Of a stretch of DNA of 64,000 nucleotides, positions 44,570 to 54,676 are shown in pieces. Under the pieces are notes generated by a model. The model was not told the DNA's origin, did no database searches, and saw nothing but the letters and a program-made list of their open reading frames with translations. Every line of letters begins with the position of its first letter. Positions within the stretch are counted from its first letter, which is position 1. The translations under genes and the position numbers were made by a program. The DNA is from Mesobacillus jeotgali (GTDB lineage: Bacteria > Bacillota > Bacilli > Bacillales > Cytobacillaceae): assembly GCF_031759225.1 (NCBI RefSeq), contig NZ_CP134494.1:2354501-2418500 (forward strand). Direction: 5' to 3'.

Positions 44570-45448
44570 ATGACCAATAACAAACTGTTGAGAAATTCAG
44601 GCTTAGGCTTAGTGGCTTTAGGACTCGTTTTTTCAGCTGCAGGAGTATCGGCAGAAGCCCATAATCCCGGAGCTAAATACCAACCCAATAATCAGATTGA
44701 AGTTGAATTGAATGTTGAGAAAAAACTAGCTATTGTAGAAAAGAAAGTGATTGCTGTTGAAACTAAAATCGAGGATATGGAAACTTCACTGGGGGAAGCT
44801 CCTCTAACAGCTGCAGAGGTAGAAATGTATGAGAAGTACCTAGAGGATATAAATCCCCTACTTAATCGTTTAAACGCTGCGGAAAACCAGTTAGATGCCA
44901 AGGTTAAAAATCAAAGCAATCCTGAACCAATTGCTGAAGAGATTTATGGATGGATAAACGAGGTACGCTCTAAAATCACTGTGGTCAAGGAAACAATGGA
45001 ATCTCAACTGGCTGATACAATGTCCAGTTCAGGTGAAGTTCCTGAAGGACTTGCAACAGCAGAGAATCCGAAGTATGAAATCGGAAGCCAGGCTATAATT
45101 GAAGCAGATCATATGCCAGGCATGAAAGGTGCTCTAGCAACCATCAAAGGAGCATATGACACCACTGCATACTCTGTTACGTATTACCCTACAACTGGCG
45201 GAGAGCCTGTGAAAGATCATAAATGGGTCATTCATGAAGAGTTAGAAAACCCAGGGGAAGAACCTCTTGAACCTGGTACAGAAGTAACCCTTAACGCAGA
45301 TCACATGGAAGGCATGAATGGTGCTACGGCTATCATCGAATCAGCTGTAGATACCACTGTCTATATGCTTGACTTTACAACAACATATGGAGAAAAAGTA
45401 GAGAATCATAAATGGATCACTGAAAGTGAATTAAAATCCATTGAGTAA
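44570..45448 (+). CDS. Exported protein with coiled-coil and two DUF1541 domains (YdhK-like)
   Basis: A 292-residue protein. A signal peptide (about 1-30, ending VSAEA) is followed by a charged helical region (about 40-140) and then two DUF1541 repeats (about 155-290). Each repeat has a DHM-x-GM motif, an alternating TTxY segment and DHKW/NHKW. The DUF1541 half is very similar to the lipoprotein at 7999 but the N-terminus is unrelated (cleavable signal, no lipobox, coiled-coil instead of a Met/Asp linker). Own AAGGAGG site and terminator, so a single-gene unit. Confidence 0.8.
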   Translation: MTNNKLLRNSGLGLVALGLVFSAAGVSAEAHNPGAKYQPNNQIEVELNVEKKLAIVEKKVIAVETKIEDMETSLGEAPLTAAEVEMYEKYLEDINPLLNRLNAAENQLDAKVKNQSNPEPIAEEIYGWINEVRSKITVVKETMESQLADTMSSSGEVPEGLATAENPKYEIGSQAIIEADHMPGMKGALATIKGAYDTTAYSVTYYPTTGGEPVKDHKWVIHEELENPGEEPLEPGTEVTLNADHMEGMNGATAIIESAVDTTVYMLDFTTTYGEKVENHKWITESELKSIE

Positions 45449-45477
45449 AAAAACAAGATATTAAAGTATAACATCGA

Positions 45478-45525
45478 AAAAACAAAGTATACAGTACTAA
45501 TGTGCTTGTATACTTTGTTTTTTTT
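45478..45525 (+). terminator. Terminator
   Basis: AAAACAAAGTATAC and GTATACTTTGTTTT make a long stem with a T tail. Confidence 0.85.
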
Positions 45526-45653
45526 AAATACTTAATGAAACTACCTAGAATTTTGTCGCCCGATTCTATAAAATGGTATATTTCATAGTCATTTCTATCC
45601 AATAAATAGTAAAATATCACTAGTGATAATAAAATTTATCAGGAGCTGATTTA

Positions 45654-46929
45654 ATGTTTGAAAAAATATTAGAATCATTAGAGGCTGGGGGAGAAACGAG
45701 GAATATCGAATTTAAGAAAACTTACGATTGGGGTAATCCACAACATAGAGCAAAAATCGTTAAATGTATTTTAGCTATGAGTAACACTAAAGATGGTGGA
45801 AATCTTATCCTTGGCATTGACGATGAAAAACAAGGCTTAGAGAAGTTAACGGGTATGGAACAGGAGCATTACGAAAAATTAAACTATGATCATGTAGTAG
45901 TTGAGGTTAGTTAATAAATTTGCAGATCCTCCTATATCGTTCCATATATATCCAATTAAAAAGGATAATAAGTACTTTATTTTAATGAGGATCCCTGAGT
46001 TTGATGAATTGCCCATTATTTGTAAAAGAAGTGGAGAACAAGGACTAAAAGAAGGAGCGGTATTTTCAAGATCAAAAAATAAACCCGAATCTGCTCTTAT
46101 TAGGTCTCAATCGGAAATGAGAGAATTAATGGATCTTGCAATAAACAAGGGAATTAGACAATTCTATATGAGGGTAAAAGATTCTGGATTACACCTAGCT
46201 GACGACGATACATCCCAAGAGAGTTATGCGAAAGAGTTAGTTGAAATTGAAGATGATGAAATAGTCCAACTGATTAAGAAAAAAGGCTATTGGAAAATTA
46301 CAATAAGACCTACTTATTATGAGGAAGATAGAATTGAAACGTTGGAAAATTGTAGAAAGATATTACAAGACAACAAGTTGAGTTTGAGAGGGTGGGATTT
46401 CCCACACTTGAACGGTTTTGCGAATGGAAACAATTATGTCCAGTCTAAAGAAAACTTCGGTCAATTCAAAGAGCTATTAAGATTTTATAAGAGTGGTCAA
46501 TTCATTTATTTTAATTCCATGTACGAAGAGTATATGGATGAGAGGTATCAAAAAAGAGTGAATGGGAAGGGATTAGAGATTATTAGTTCGCTCTATTTAT
46601 TCACAGAAATATTTGAATTTGCAACAAGGTTAGCACAAGGGAAAATAGTAGGAAATGAAATTACAATAAGAATTGAGTGTAATGGTATTAAAGGACGACA
46701 ACTTTTCTTTTATGAAGGTACAAGACCGCTTTTCCGTGACTATATTTCAACTATAGAGGACGAAGCACACTTAGAAATAAACATTGGGGTTGAAGAATTA
46801 ATATCTAATGGTAGTACAATCGCAATTGAGGTATTAAATAATTTATTTGAAAAGTTTAATTGGGACATTCATGCAATTAAAGGAGTATTTATAGAAGAGC
46901 AACAAAAACTGTTAAAAGGATTATTATAA
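45654..46929 (+). pseudogene. AlbA_2 (Schlafen-like) ATP-binding protein, frameshifted
   Basis: The first frame (45654-45914) encodes an AlbA_2 N-terminus (ETRNIEFKKTYDWGN, then a GGNLILGIDDE motif) and stops after HVVVEVS. A second frame, offset by +1, carries on the same domain with VNKFADPPISFHIYP and a further 330 residues of unknown C-terminal sequence. The sequence reads through if one base is skipped near 45906-45910, so this is one gene split by a 1-nt frameshift, a sequencing error, or programmed shift. The second frame has no ribosome binding site. AlbA_2 proteins occur as regulators and in phage-defence islands. Confidence 0.75.
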
Positions 46930-47439
46930 TTGCAGATTTGGTGGCCAGCAGAATAGCTCTTTTCATAGGAAAAGGGCTTATTTTAAAGTAATAAGATTCA
47001 GGCAATAGTTAAAGATAAGGGTGGAAGTATTTCGATGGAGGTCCTTAAATCATTAGCGAAAAAGTGTCGGAATCCCTTTTCCTAAACTAAACAATAATTT
47101 ACATAAATTTATTCATAGAACAATAATATTATATACCTATATAACTTGTGTAGCTAAGAACCAAGCAGAGAAATAAATGATAAGTGTCTATTGATGCACC
47201 GGAGGAGATCATTAGTTGGTTATTTAGCTAAATAGAATATCAGGTTTTGAGAGGTTCCTAAGAACAAAGTAATTTAAAAAATACGAAATATTTATAGTTG
47301 CCTGGTTTAGTCATAACAAAGAATAGGGGGATACATTTTCTTGCACAGTTAGCCCAAGGATTTAAAAATATTATTACGTAAAATATGAATTTGATGTAAT
47401 ATTATAACGAAGACTAATTTTTTCCTTAGGAGTAATTTG
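46930..47439. other. Intergenic stretch, no supported gene
   Basis: AT-rich with a short frame near 46996-47160 that lacks a clear start and family. Nothing else is recognised. Confidence 0.5.
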
Positions 47440-48522
47440 ATGAAAAACAGCTCGCAGTCACAAAATTACAAAAAACTTGATTTAATACTTAAAGAACTCC
47501 CATGGTATGTAGAAGAATATATTGATAAGAAAAAAAGAAAACTCTCACCAGGCACTTTGCTTAATTACTGTCATGATTTTAAGATCTTTTTTAATTGGTT
47601 GGTGTCTGAGGGTTTTTATAATGGAGAAATAAAAGAAATTCCGCTGTCATTGTTTGAGACGCTGACTACTCAACAAATCGAAGACTTTCTCAGCTTCTTA
47701 AAGTTCCAGTTAGACAACAGAGAAATTACCATTAATAGAAAGTTATCATCTTTAAAATCACTCTTCAATTATCTGCAAAATATAGCTGAAACCGAAAAGT
47801 TAGAACCATATTTAATCCGCAATGTAATGGCGAAAATTGAATTTAATGATGTGTCCGAGGATCCTGAAACAATTGCAAACCGAATGGAAGGAAAAATTTT
47901 AATTGGAGATGAATATGAGGACTTCAGAGTATTTGTTGCTAAGGATTACGGTGAAATAAATAAATCCAATAAACGCATTACTACATTTTATAAAATGAAT
48001 AAAGAACGTGATACAGCAATTGTATCATTATTCTTAGGATCAGGTTTAAGGTTATCTGAATTAGTATGGTTAAATATAGAGGATATAGATTTTAATAAAA
48101 ACTGTGTGAGAGTAATAAGAAAAGGAAACAAAGAACAATACGTATACTTTAGTGAGCAAGCAATGACAGATTTAAAAGCATATCTGAGTATTAGGAGTAA
48201 TAATTACAATATTCCGAGAGAAAATAAAGCTGTGTTTGTTGCAGCTCCTATGGGTCCTAAAGGAACTACCAGAAGGCTGTCAGGAAGAGCTATCGAGAAA
48301 TTAATTGAAAAATACGCGATTGCGTTCGGGAAACCTTCCTTATCAGTACACAAATTAAGACATTCATTCGCAACGAGGTACCATTCTGAAATAAATGATG
48401 TACCTAAGTTAAGAAGACAGTTAGGCCATTCCTCAATTGAAACTACAATGATATATACACATCTGAAGAATGAGGATTTAAAGAATGCAATCAATAAACT
48501 TAATATGCCTAAAGAACAATAA
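47440..48522 (+). CDS. XerS-like tyrosine recombinase
   Basis: A 360-residue site-specific recombinase. It has an N-terminal SAM-like core-binding domain (about 15-110) and a C-terminal catalytic domain with the Arg (GSGLRLSE, near 205), Lys (RKGNKEQ), HxxR (HKLRHSFAT, near 303), the second His (LGHSS) and the nucleophile Tyr339 (MIYTH). Length and motif spacing match XerS, the single-recombinase dimer-resolution enzyme of streptococci and relatives, but it could equally serve a mobile element. ATG 47440 is preferred over the TTG at 47437 because of AGGAG at 47428-47432. Five 20-bp repeats follow 8 nt after the stop. Confidence 0.85.
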   Translation: MKNSSQSQNYKKLDLILKELPWYVEEYIDKKKRKLSPGTLLNYCHDFKIFFNWLVSEGFYNGEIKEIPLSLFETLTTQQIEDFLSFLKFQLDNREITINRKLSSLKSLFNYLQNIAETEKLEPYLIRNVMAKIEFNDVSEDPETIANRMEGKILIGDEYEDFRVFVAKDYGEINKSNKRITTFYKMNKERDTAIVSLFLGSGLRLSELVWLNIEDIDFNKNCVRVIRKGNKEQYVYFSEQAMTDLKAYLSIRSNNYNIPRENKAVFVAAPMGPKGTTRRLSGRAIEKLIEKYAIAFGKPSLSVHKLRHSFATRYHSEINDVPKLRRQLGHSSIETTMIYTHLKNEDLKNAINKLNMPKEQ

Positions 48523-48530
48523 AAAACTAA

Positions 48531-48718
48531 TGTAGGTAAATTCTCTTCAAAAATTATGTATGTAGGTAGATTCTCTTCAAATTTTAACAATGTAGGCAAG
48601 GTCTTTTCAAAAAAATTTCAGTGATTTTAGGGCAGCAACTAAGATTTTTGTTCTAAAACACTGAAATGGAAGGAATGTAGGCACATTCTCTTCATTTATG
48701 TAGGCAGATTCTCTTCAA
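48531..48718 (+). repeat. Five 20-bp direct repeats downstream of the recombinase
   Basis: Copies of TGTAGGYARATTCTCTTCAA lie at 48531-48550, 48561-48580, 48591-48610, 48676-48695 and 48699-48718. The first three are spaced exactly 30 bp apart; the third is the most diverged. Between copies three and four is an inverted repeat: ATTTCAGTGATTTTAG (48615-48630) and CTAAAACACTGAAAT (48653-48667), differing by one base. All repeats point the same way and start TGT, resembling transposase-binding repeats at Tn7-like ends, or iterons or recombinase accessory sites. Confidence 0.85.
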
Positions 48719-49180
<462 letters not shown>

Positions 49181-49190
<10 letters not shown>

Positions 49191-49205
49191 TTACACCTGT
49201 GCTTC
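49181..49205 (-). terminator. Terminator of the staygreen operon
   Basis: AAGCACA and TGTGCTT form a stem overlapping the end of the gene and continuing into TTTGTTTTATTTTT on the minus strand. Confidence 0.6.
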
Positions 49206-49766
49206 TGGCATTGTTTCTTTTTTCACTTTATTAAGATATGTTCTTGGCGTACCATAGTAAGCTAATTGATTAAATTCTGGATAGACCGAGGAAAATTGTA
49301 CGTAAATCGGGGCATCAAGCAGCCATGGATAATATGTGAAGAAGCTCCTATCCCCGTAAATCATCGCAGTTAATGCTAAATCCAGTTCTTTCTTGAATAT
49401 CATATAACGGATCCTTGACATATTCCGATCATATTCTCCGTTGCTGATATACACTTTTCCATACAGCAAGTATTCTCCATTGATCGTGATCCAGTCTGCT
49501 AACACTTCATCTCGCATTTCATAATTTATGGCCTGGTAATCATACACATTCCCGATGCTGAGAAATAATTCTCCAGTGATGTCTGAATGGGTTAAAGTAT
49601 ACTTCCTGCCATCTATAGGTACAAAAGCAGTTGCAGGAGGAATAAAGGTAACTTTCAATTTTTCTGGCTTGAATTTGCTCACGTCAGAAGGCTCCTTCCC
49701 AATAAAAGAATCCTTTTCCGATAGCTTATGCCAGACATCATAAATACGTGACAGACGCCTATTCAT
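49191..49766 (-). CDS. Staygreen-family protein
   Basis: A 191-residue protein carrying the staygreen (SGR/PF12638-type) pattern: FKPEKLKVTFIPP, RKYTLTHSDITGELFLSIGNVYDYQAI, MRDEVLADW and a later YPEFN segment. Plant SGR removes Mg2+ from chlorophyll a, and some bacterial homologues show the same dechelatase activity in vitro, although Bacillaceae have no chlorophyll. Here the natural substrate is unknown. It overlaps the stop of the upstream exported-protein gene by 4 nt (ATGA), so the two are coupled. Confidence 0.75.
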   Translation of the reverse strand: MNRRLSRIYDVWHKLSEKDSFIGKEPSDVSKFKPEKLKVTFIPPATAFVPIDGRKYTLTHSDITGELFLSIGNVYDYQAINYEMRDEVLADWITINGEYLLYGKVYISNGEYDRNMSRIRYMIFKKELDLALTAMIYGDRSFFTYYPWLLDAPIYVQFSSVYPEFNQLAYYGTPRTYLNKVKKETMPEAQV

Positions 49767-50521
49767 TGAGCTTCCAGCGCTTTGACTTCAGCACTTATTA
49801 CCTGCCATTTCCCGTTCTTATATAACCAGGTCGATTCGAGATTGGCAACTCCATCTGCATTATATGCACCATTTATTCTCTGGCTCCCTTTTAATCCGTT
49901 AGTATCGTTCTTGAGCTTTATAGGCTTTAATGTGCCGAATGGCAGAACCATAAGTTCCGTTGGTTCATTCAATTCTCCATCTTGATAAAGACCAAGCCGT
50001 TCATACTCCTCTTTCCTGTCGCTTAAATCAAAGCTGTACGATTGGCCTGTTTCCTCGATCGAAATGGAAGCCTTATAACCATCCTCGAATTGGCTGCTGA
50101 CTGCCAAAGGCTCTGGTACGGTCAGACCGGTAACCTGGAAATCCTTCAAACTATATAGATAAAAATTTGACAGCCCCCCGCTTCCTCCCGTAGGAACACT
50201 GATCAGTATGTCCTTCACGGAGTCATGATTCAAATCTTTATAAATAGTTGTAGGGTCATAGCCAGCTTCAAGGTCAATTTTATATATTTCACCATCTGAG
50301 GCTCTGATTTTCAAGTAAATTCGCTTGAGATACTGTGCCCCCTCTTCAAAAGGCACACCTTTGACATAAACCAAATCCTTTTTCTCGTCGCCTGTAATAT
50401 CAACTTTGTCTTCCGAAATCGTCACCGTTTTCTCTTTAGACTCTCCTGCATATACGCCAGTTAAGGCGTTTAACGACATAAAAAAGAATGCACTGAACGT
50501 AATTAGCAATTCCCTTTTCAT
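49763..50521 (-). CDS. Exported protein of unknown function
   Basis: A 252-residue protein with a signal peptide (about 1-26, ending VYAGE). The mature part contains EDKVDITGDEKKDLVYVKG and YKDLNHDSVKDILISVPTG, D-x-[DN]-x-D-type loops reminiscent of calcium-binding VCBS/EF-hand-like segments. It ends with a segment resembling a small beta domain (WLYKNGKWQVISAEV). No named family. It is translationally coupled to the staygreen gene. Confidence 0.65.
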   Translation of the reverse strand: MKRELLITFSAFFFMSLNALTGVYAGESKEKTVTISEDKVDITGDEKKDLVYVKGVPFEEGAQYLKRIYLKIRASDGEIYKIDLEAGYDPTTIYKDLNHDSVKDILISVPTGGSGGLSNFYLYSLKDFQVTGLTVPEPLAVSSQFEDGYKASISIEETGQSYSFDLSDRKEEYERLGLYQDGELNEPTELMVLPFGTLKPIKLKNDTNGLKGSQRINGAYNADGVANLESTWLYKNGKWQVISAEVKALEAQ

Positions 50522-50577
50522 TATGCATCACCCCGTTATAGTTAACATCTCCATATATGGTAAAAAAATGCACAAAA

Positions 50578-50604
50578 AACCCTTCTGATCGTGTCAGAAG
50601 GGTT
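50578..50604 (-). terminator. Terminator of the alanine symporter gene
   Basis: AACCCTTCTGA and TCAGAAGGGTT form an 11-bp stem with a 5-nt loop and TTTTTT on the minus strand. Confidence 0.85.
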
Positions 50605-50612
50605 GAGTATCA

Positions 50613-52046
50613 TTACTTGTCCTTGGATTCTGCAGGCTTCCGGTATTCCCATGATTCAATTCCAGTCAATCCTTCGATTGAGTCAGCATAGAATACTGGA
50701 TCTTTCCCTTGTTTGCGCTGTTCCCTGTAATCCTTTAATGCTGCCATCGCAATCTTTGCCAATAACGTTATGACGATAAGATTGATCAATGCCATAATTC
50801 CCATGAAAAGATCTGCTAGATTCCATACTATGGCTAACTCGGCAATTGAACCGAATAAAACCATTGCAATAACCGCAAGGCGATAAATTAACAGAGCTGC
50901 AGGACTTTCCTTGATGAATTCAATATTCGTTTCACCATAATAATAATTTCCGATGATTGAGGTGAAGGCAAAAAGGAAAATAGCTCCGCCGACGAATGCT
51001 GGTGCCCATGAACCGACATGCACCGTCAATGCTGCCTGGGTCAATTGTATTCCATCTAAATCAGTGTTGGTATATTCGCCAGACATAATGATGATGAATG
51101 CTGTTGCCGTACAAATCAGTATAGTATCCGTAAATACGCCTAATGTTTGGATTAGGCCTTGCTTTACTGGATGTGTGACTGCAGCAGTAGCTGCTGCATT
51201 TGGTGCACTGCCCATACCAGCCTCATTGGAGAATAGGCCTCTTTTAATTCCCATCATGACCGCTGCTCCCATTCCTCCGCCAACTACTTCCTGTAAGCCA
51301 AAAGCATTCTTGACAATCAGGGAGAGCATAGCAGGAATTTCACTGAAGTTCATGATCACAATGAACAAGGCAAGGATCAAATAGATTACTGCCATAATTG
51401 GCACGATAATTTGTGAAACAAAAGCTATCCTTTTGATGCCCCCGAAAATGACTGCGGCAGTCATGACAGCCAAAATGATTCCCATCCAAAAGCGATCGAA
51501 ACCAAATGCCTGGTCAAAGGCAAGGGAAATCGTATTGGATTGAACTGAACTAAATACCAAACCAAACGTGAAAACAATGATTATAGCGAATAAAATTCCC
51601 AGCCATCGCTTATTTAAGCCGCGTTCCATATAATAAGCTGGTCCGCCGCGATATTCTGCCTCGTCGGTATCCTTAACTTTATAGATTTGAGCAAGGGTAC
51701 TCTCGATGAAGCTTGAAGCTGCACCAACCAGGGCTATGATCCACATCCAGAATACCGCTCCCGGTCCCCCTGCAGACACGGCTGTAGCTACTCCAGCAAG
51801 GTTTCCTGTTCCCACCCTTGAAGCTAAGCTGACCGTAAATGCCTGAAATGAGGATCTGCCTCTTTTTCCCTCTGATGAAACGGTGGCTGGATCTTTAAGT
51901 ACCCTTATCATCTCAGGAAAGAATTTAAACTGGACAAACCTGGTCCTGAAAGTAAAATATGTACCGAGCACTACCAGTACAGCTATTAAGATATAGCTCC
52001 ACATATAGTTGTTTAGTTCCGATATGATGTTGTTAAGAATCTCCAT
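50613..52046 (-). CDS. Alanine/glycine:cation symporter (AGCS family)
   Basis: A 477-residue transporter with about ten membrane helices and AGCS landmarks (SRVGTGNLAGVATAVSAGGPGAVFWMW; NEAGMGSAPNAAATA). It takes up alanine or glycine with Na+. AAAAGGAGT lies before ATG 52046; the longer frame from 52145 lacks a site. Its C-terminus is soluble and charged. Confidence 0.9.
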   Translation of the reverse strand: MEILNNIISELNNYMWSYILIAVLVVLGTYFTFRTRFVQFKFFPEMIRVLKDPATVSSEGKRGRSSFQAFTVSLASRVGTGNLAGVATAVSAGGPGAVFWMWIIALVGAASSFIESTLAQIYKVKDTDEAEYRGGPAYYMERGLNKRWLGILFAIIIVFTFGLVFSSVQSNTISLAFDQAFGFDRFWMGIILAVMTAAVIFGGIKRIAFVSQIIVPIMAVIYLILALFIVIMNFSEIPAMLSLIVKNAFGLQEVVGGGMGAAVMMGIKRGLFSNEAGMGSAPNAAATAAVTHPVKQGLIQTLGVFTDTILICTATAFIIIMSGEYTNTDLDGIQLTQAALTVHVGSWAPAFVGGAIFLFAFTSIIGNYYYGETNIEFIKESPAALLIYRLAVIAMVLFGSIAELAIVWNLADLFMGIMALINLIVITLLAKIAMAALKDYREQRKQGKDPVFYADSIEGLTGIESWEYRKPAESKDK

Positions 52047-52200
52047 AGTAAACTCCTTTTCATTTTCTCGCAAAGCTATATAAATATAGTTTTTAATGTA
52101 CCAAAAATGTAAATTCAGCACAATGGCACTTAACTTCCATATCAAGCTTTGCCTCTAAGTCATCTACTTATTTACCCTGATTTTGGTAATAAAAACAAAA

Positions 52201-52228
52201 AACACAGGAAGGATCCTGTGTTTTTTTA
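52201..52228 (-). terminator. Terminator after parC
   Basis: AACACAGGA-AGGA-TCCTGTGTT flanked by A and T tracts, between parC and the symporter gene; usable in both directions. Confidence 0.8.
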
Positions 52229-52234
52229 TAATCT

Positions 52235-54676
52235 TTATTTATTTTCTGTTTCTTTCACTTCTTCGCTTTTCCAAATTCCTGTTAACTTGCCCGTTTCACT
52301 TTCATCCACAAGGAAAGAGCCATTTGAATAACGATCGTTGAATCTTAATTCAGAAGCTTTCAAGGATACAATTTGCTGTTTTTCTGTCTGGAAGAATACT
52401 TCATCCTCGTCTCGGACAGCTTCCACTCCAATAATGCGGTGAGGATTGGCTTTCAGCTCCCGAAGCATCACAACTCCGCGTTTCGCCCGTGATGTTTTTT
52501 CGAATTCTGACAGCTTCATCTTTTTAACAGCACCACGCTGTGTAGCGATGACAATGGAGTGGCCTTGATTGGTGTCAATCATTTTCCCGCCGACAACATA
52601 ATCTCCGTCCTTCAGGTTCATCCCTTTAACTCCGGCTGCCCTGATTCCAATCGGACTGATTTCTTCTTCACTAAACCATAGGGCATAGCCTAGATGCGAT
52701 GCAAGGAAGAGATCATTCTCACCATTGGTTAAATGGACATCGACCACTTTGTCGTCACCTTTGACATTGATAGCAGTCAGCGGCTTGGAGTAGCGTTGGG
52801 CTTTATAAAGGCTTAATTCTGATTTTTTCACCATGCCATTCTTGGTCACAAATACAAAGAATGCGTTCTGTTCGAAATCCGTGACAGGAACGGCTTTTAT
52901 GATTTCTTCATCACGATCCAGCGGCACGAGGTTGGCTACATGCTGGCCAAGATCTTTCCAACGGATGTCAGGCAGTTCGTGGACAGGCAAGTATAGATAG
53001 CTGCCTTTATTCGTGAACAACAGCAAGACATCTTTTGTATTCATATTCAACTGTGACAACAGCCTGTCGGTATCCTTCATGGCAAAATCCTGCCCATTGG
53101 ACGCAGCATATGATCTTTGGCTGGTTCGTTTAACGTAACCGTCTCTCGTCACAGTGACGATGACATCCTCACTTGCGATGAGGACTTCAAGGTTGATCTT
53201 GATTTCCTCAATCTCATCCTGGATTTTCGTTCTGCGGTCATCTGAGAAGCGCTTTTTGACATCCTTCAGTTCTTTCTTGATAACGGATAAAAGCTTTTTC
53301 TCACTGCCAAGAATTGCGGTAAGCTCTTCTACCTTTTTGGCAAGCTCCTCTGCCTCGGCTTGAAGCGCAGTGATATCAGTGTTAGTCAGGCGATATAATT
53401 GCAAGGAAACGATTGCTTCTGCCTGGACCTCAGTGAATTCGAATTTTTTAATCAAATTATCTTTGGCATCACGTTTATCCTTGGATGCACGAATCGTAGC
53501 GATTACCTGATCCAGGATCGATAAAGCTTTTATGAGCCCTTCAACAATATGCTGTCGGTCACGGGCCTTTTGAAGGTCATATTGGGAACGTTTAGTCACA
53601 ACATCCTTCTGATGGTCAATATACGCATCAATCAGCTCGGCAAGTCCCATCAATACTGGCCTTTTTTTGTTGATTGCCACCATATTGAAGTTATAAGTAA
53701 TCTGTAAATCGCTATTTTTATAAAGATAGTGCAATACACCATTTGAGTCAGCGTCTTTTTTCAGTTCAATCACTACACGGAGGCCGGTGCGGTCAGTCTC
53801 ATCACGTACTTCTGCAATGCCTTCCACTTTTCGGTCTAGTCGGAATTCATCAATACGTTTAACAAGATTGGCTTTGTTGATTTCGTATGGGATTTCTGTA
53901 ATGACAATCTGCTGCTTGCCGCCACGGATATCTTCAATCTCAGCTTTGCCGCGAACGATGATCTTTCCTTTGCCGGTTTTATACGCTTTTGCTATGCCCT
54001 CGATGCCCTGGATGATTCCCCCAGTTGGAAAATCAGGGCCCTTTATGACTTTCATCAAATCTTCAATCGTGCATGCAGGGTTGTCCATCCTCATGATAAC
54101 CCCATCAATCACTTCCGCTAAATTATGGGGCGGGATATCCGTAGCATAACCCGCTGATATACCTGTTGAACCATTGACCAGCAAGTTAGGGAACATCGCT
54201 GGAAGCACGGTAGGCTCGCTGGAGGTATCATCGAAGTTCGGAATAAATTCAACCGTTCTTTTTTCGATATCCCTTAGGAGCTCACCGGCAATGGCCGATA
54301 ATCTTGCTTCGGTATAACGCATCGCGGCTGGCGGGTCACCGTCGATGCTCCCATTATTTCCGTGCATTTCGACAAGATAGTTACGTACTTTCCAATCCTG
54401 GCTCATCCGCACCATTGCTTCATAAACAGAGGAATCACCATGCGGGTGGTAGTTACCAATAACGTTACCGACCGTCTTGGCAGATTTACGGAAGCCTTTT
54501 TCACTTGTATTGCCTTCTACGTGCATAGCGTACAAAATCCTGCGTTGAACAGGTTTAAGTCCGTCCCTGGCATCAGGAAGCGCACGTTCCTGGATAATAT
54601 ATTTACTATATCGGCCAAAACGGTCCCCTAATACGTCTTCTAAAGGGAGGTCACGAAATTTTTCAATAGAACTCAT
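52235..54676 (-). CDS. parC: DNA topoisomerase IV subunit A
   Basis: The 813-residue breakage-reunion subunit. The catalytic Tyr lies in [11 protein letters not shown] (near residue 120), the quinolone region [17 protein letters not shown] is near 77, and the C-terminal half has repeated beta-pinwheel blades (KRGVVMLRE and similar). With ParE it unlinks sister chromosomes. It starts 4 nt inside parE (ATGA overlap), giving the normal parE-parC operon. Length is standard for Bacillus. Confidence 0.96.
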   Translation of the reverse strand: MSSIEKFRDLPLEDVLGDRFGRYSKYIIQERALPDARDGLKPVQRRILYAMHVEGNTSEKGFRKSAKTVGNVIGNYHPHGDSSVYEAMVRMSQDWKVRNYLVEMHGNNGSIDGDPPAAMRYTEARLSAIAGELLRDIEKRTVEFIPNFDDTSSEPTVLPAMFPNLLVNGSTGISAGYATDIPPHNLAEVIDGVIMRMDNPACTIEDLMKVIKGPDFPTGGIIQGIEGIAKAYKTGKGKIIVRGKAEIEDIRGGKQQIVITEIPYEINKANLVKRIDEFRLDRKVEGIAEVRDETDRTGLRVVIELKKDADSNGVLHYLYKNSDLQITYNFNMVAINKKRPVLMGLAELIDAYIDHQKDVVTKRSQYDLQKARDRQHIVEGLIKALSILDQVIATIRASKDKRDAKDNLIKKFEFTEVQAEAIVSLQLYRLTNTDITALQAEAEELAKKVEELTAILGSEKKLLSVIKKELKDVKKRFSDDRRTKIQDEIEEIKINLEVLIASEDVIVTVTRDGYVKRTSQRSYAASNGQDFAMKDTDRLLSQLNMNTKDVLLLFTNKGSYLYLPVHELPDIRWKDLGQHVANLVPLDRDEEIIKAVPVTDFEQNAFFVFVTKNGMVKKSELSLYKAQRYSKPLTAINVKGDDKVVDVHLTNGENDLFLASHLGYALWFSEEEISPIGIRAAGVKGMNLKDGDYVVGGKMIDTNQGHSIVIATQRGAVKKMKLSEFEKTSRAKRGVVMLRELKANPHRIIGVEAVRDEDEVFFQTEKQQIVSLKASELRFNDRYSNGSFLVDESETGKLTGIWKSEEVKETENK

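Noticed and set aside
48531..48718. CRISPR array
   Set aside because: Spacers are only 3-65 bp and irregular, no cas genes are present, and the 10-bp gaps are too short for CRISPR spacers.
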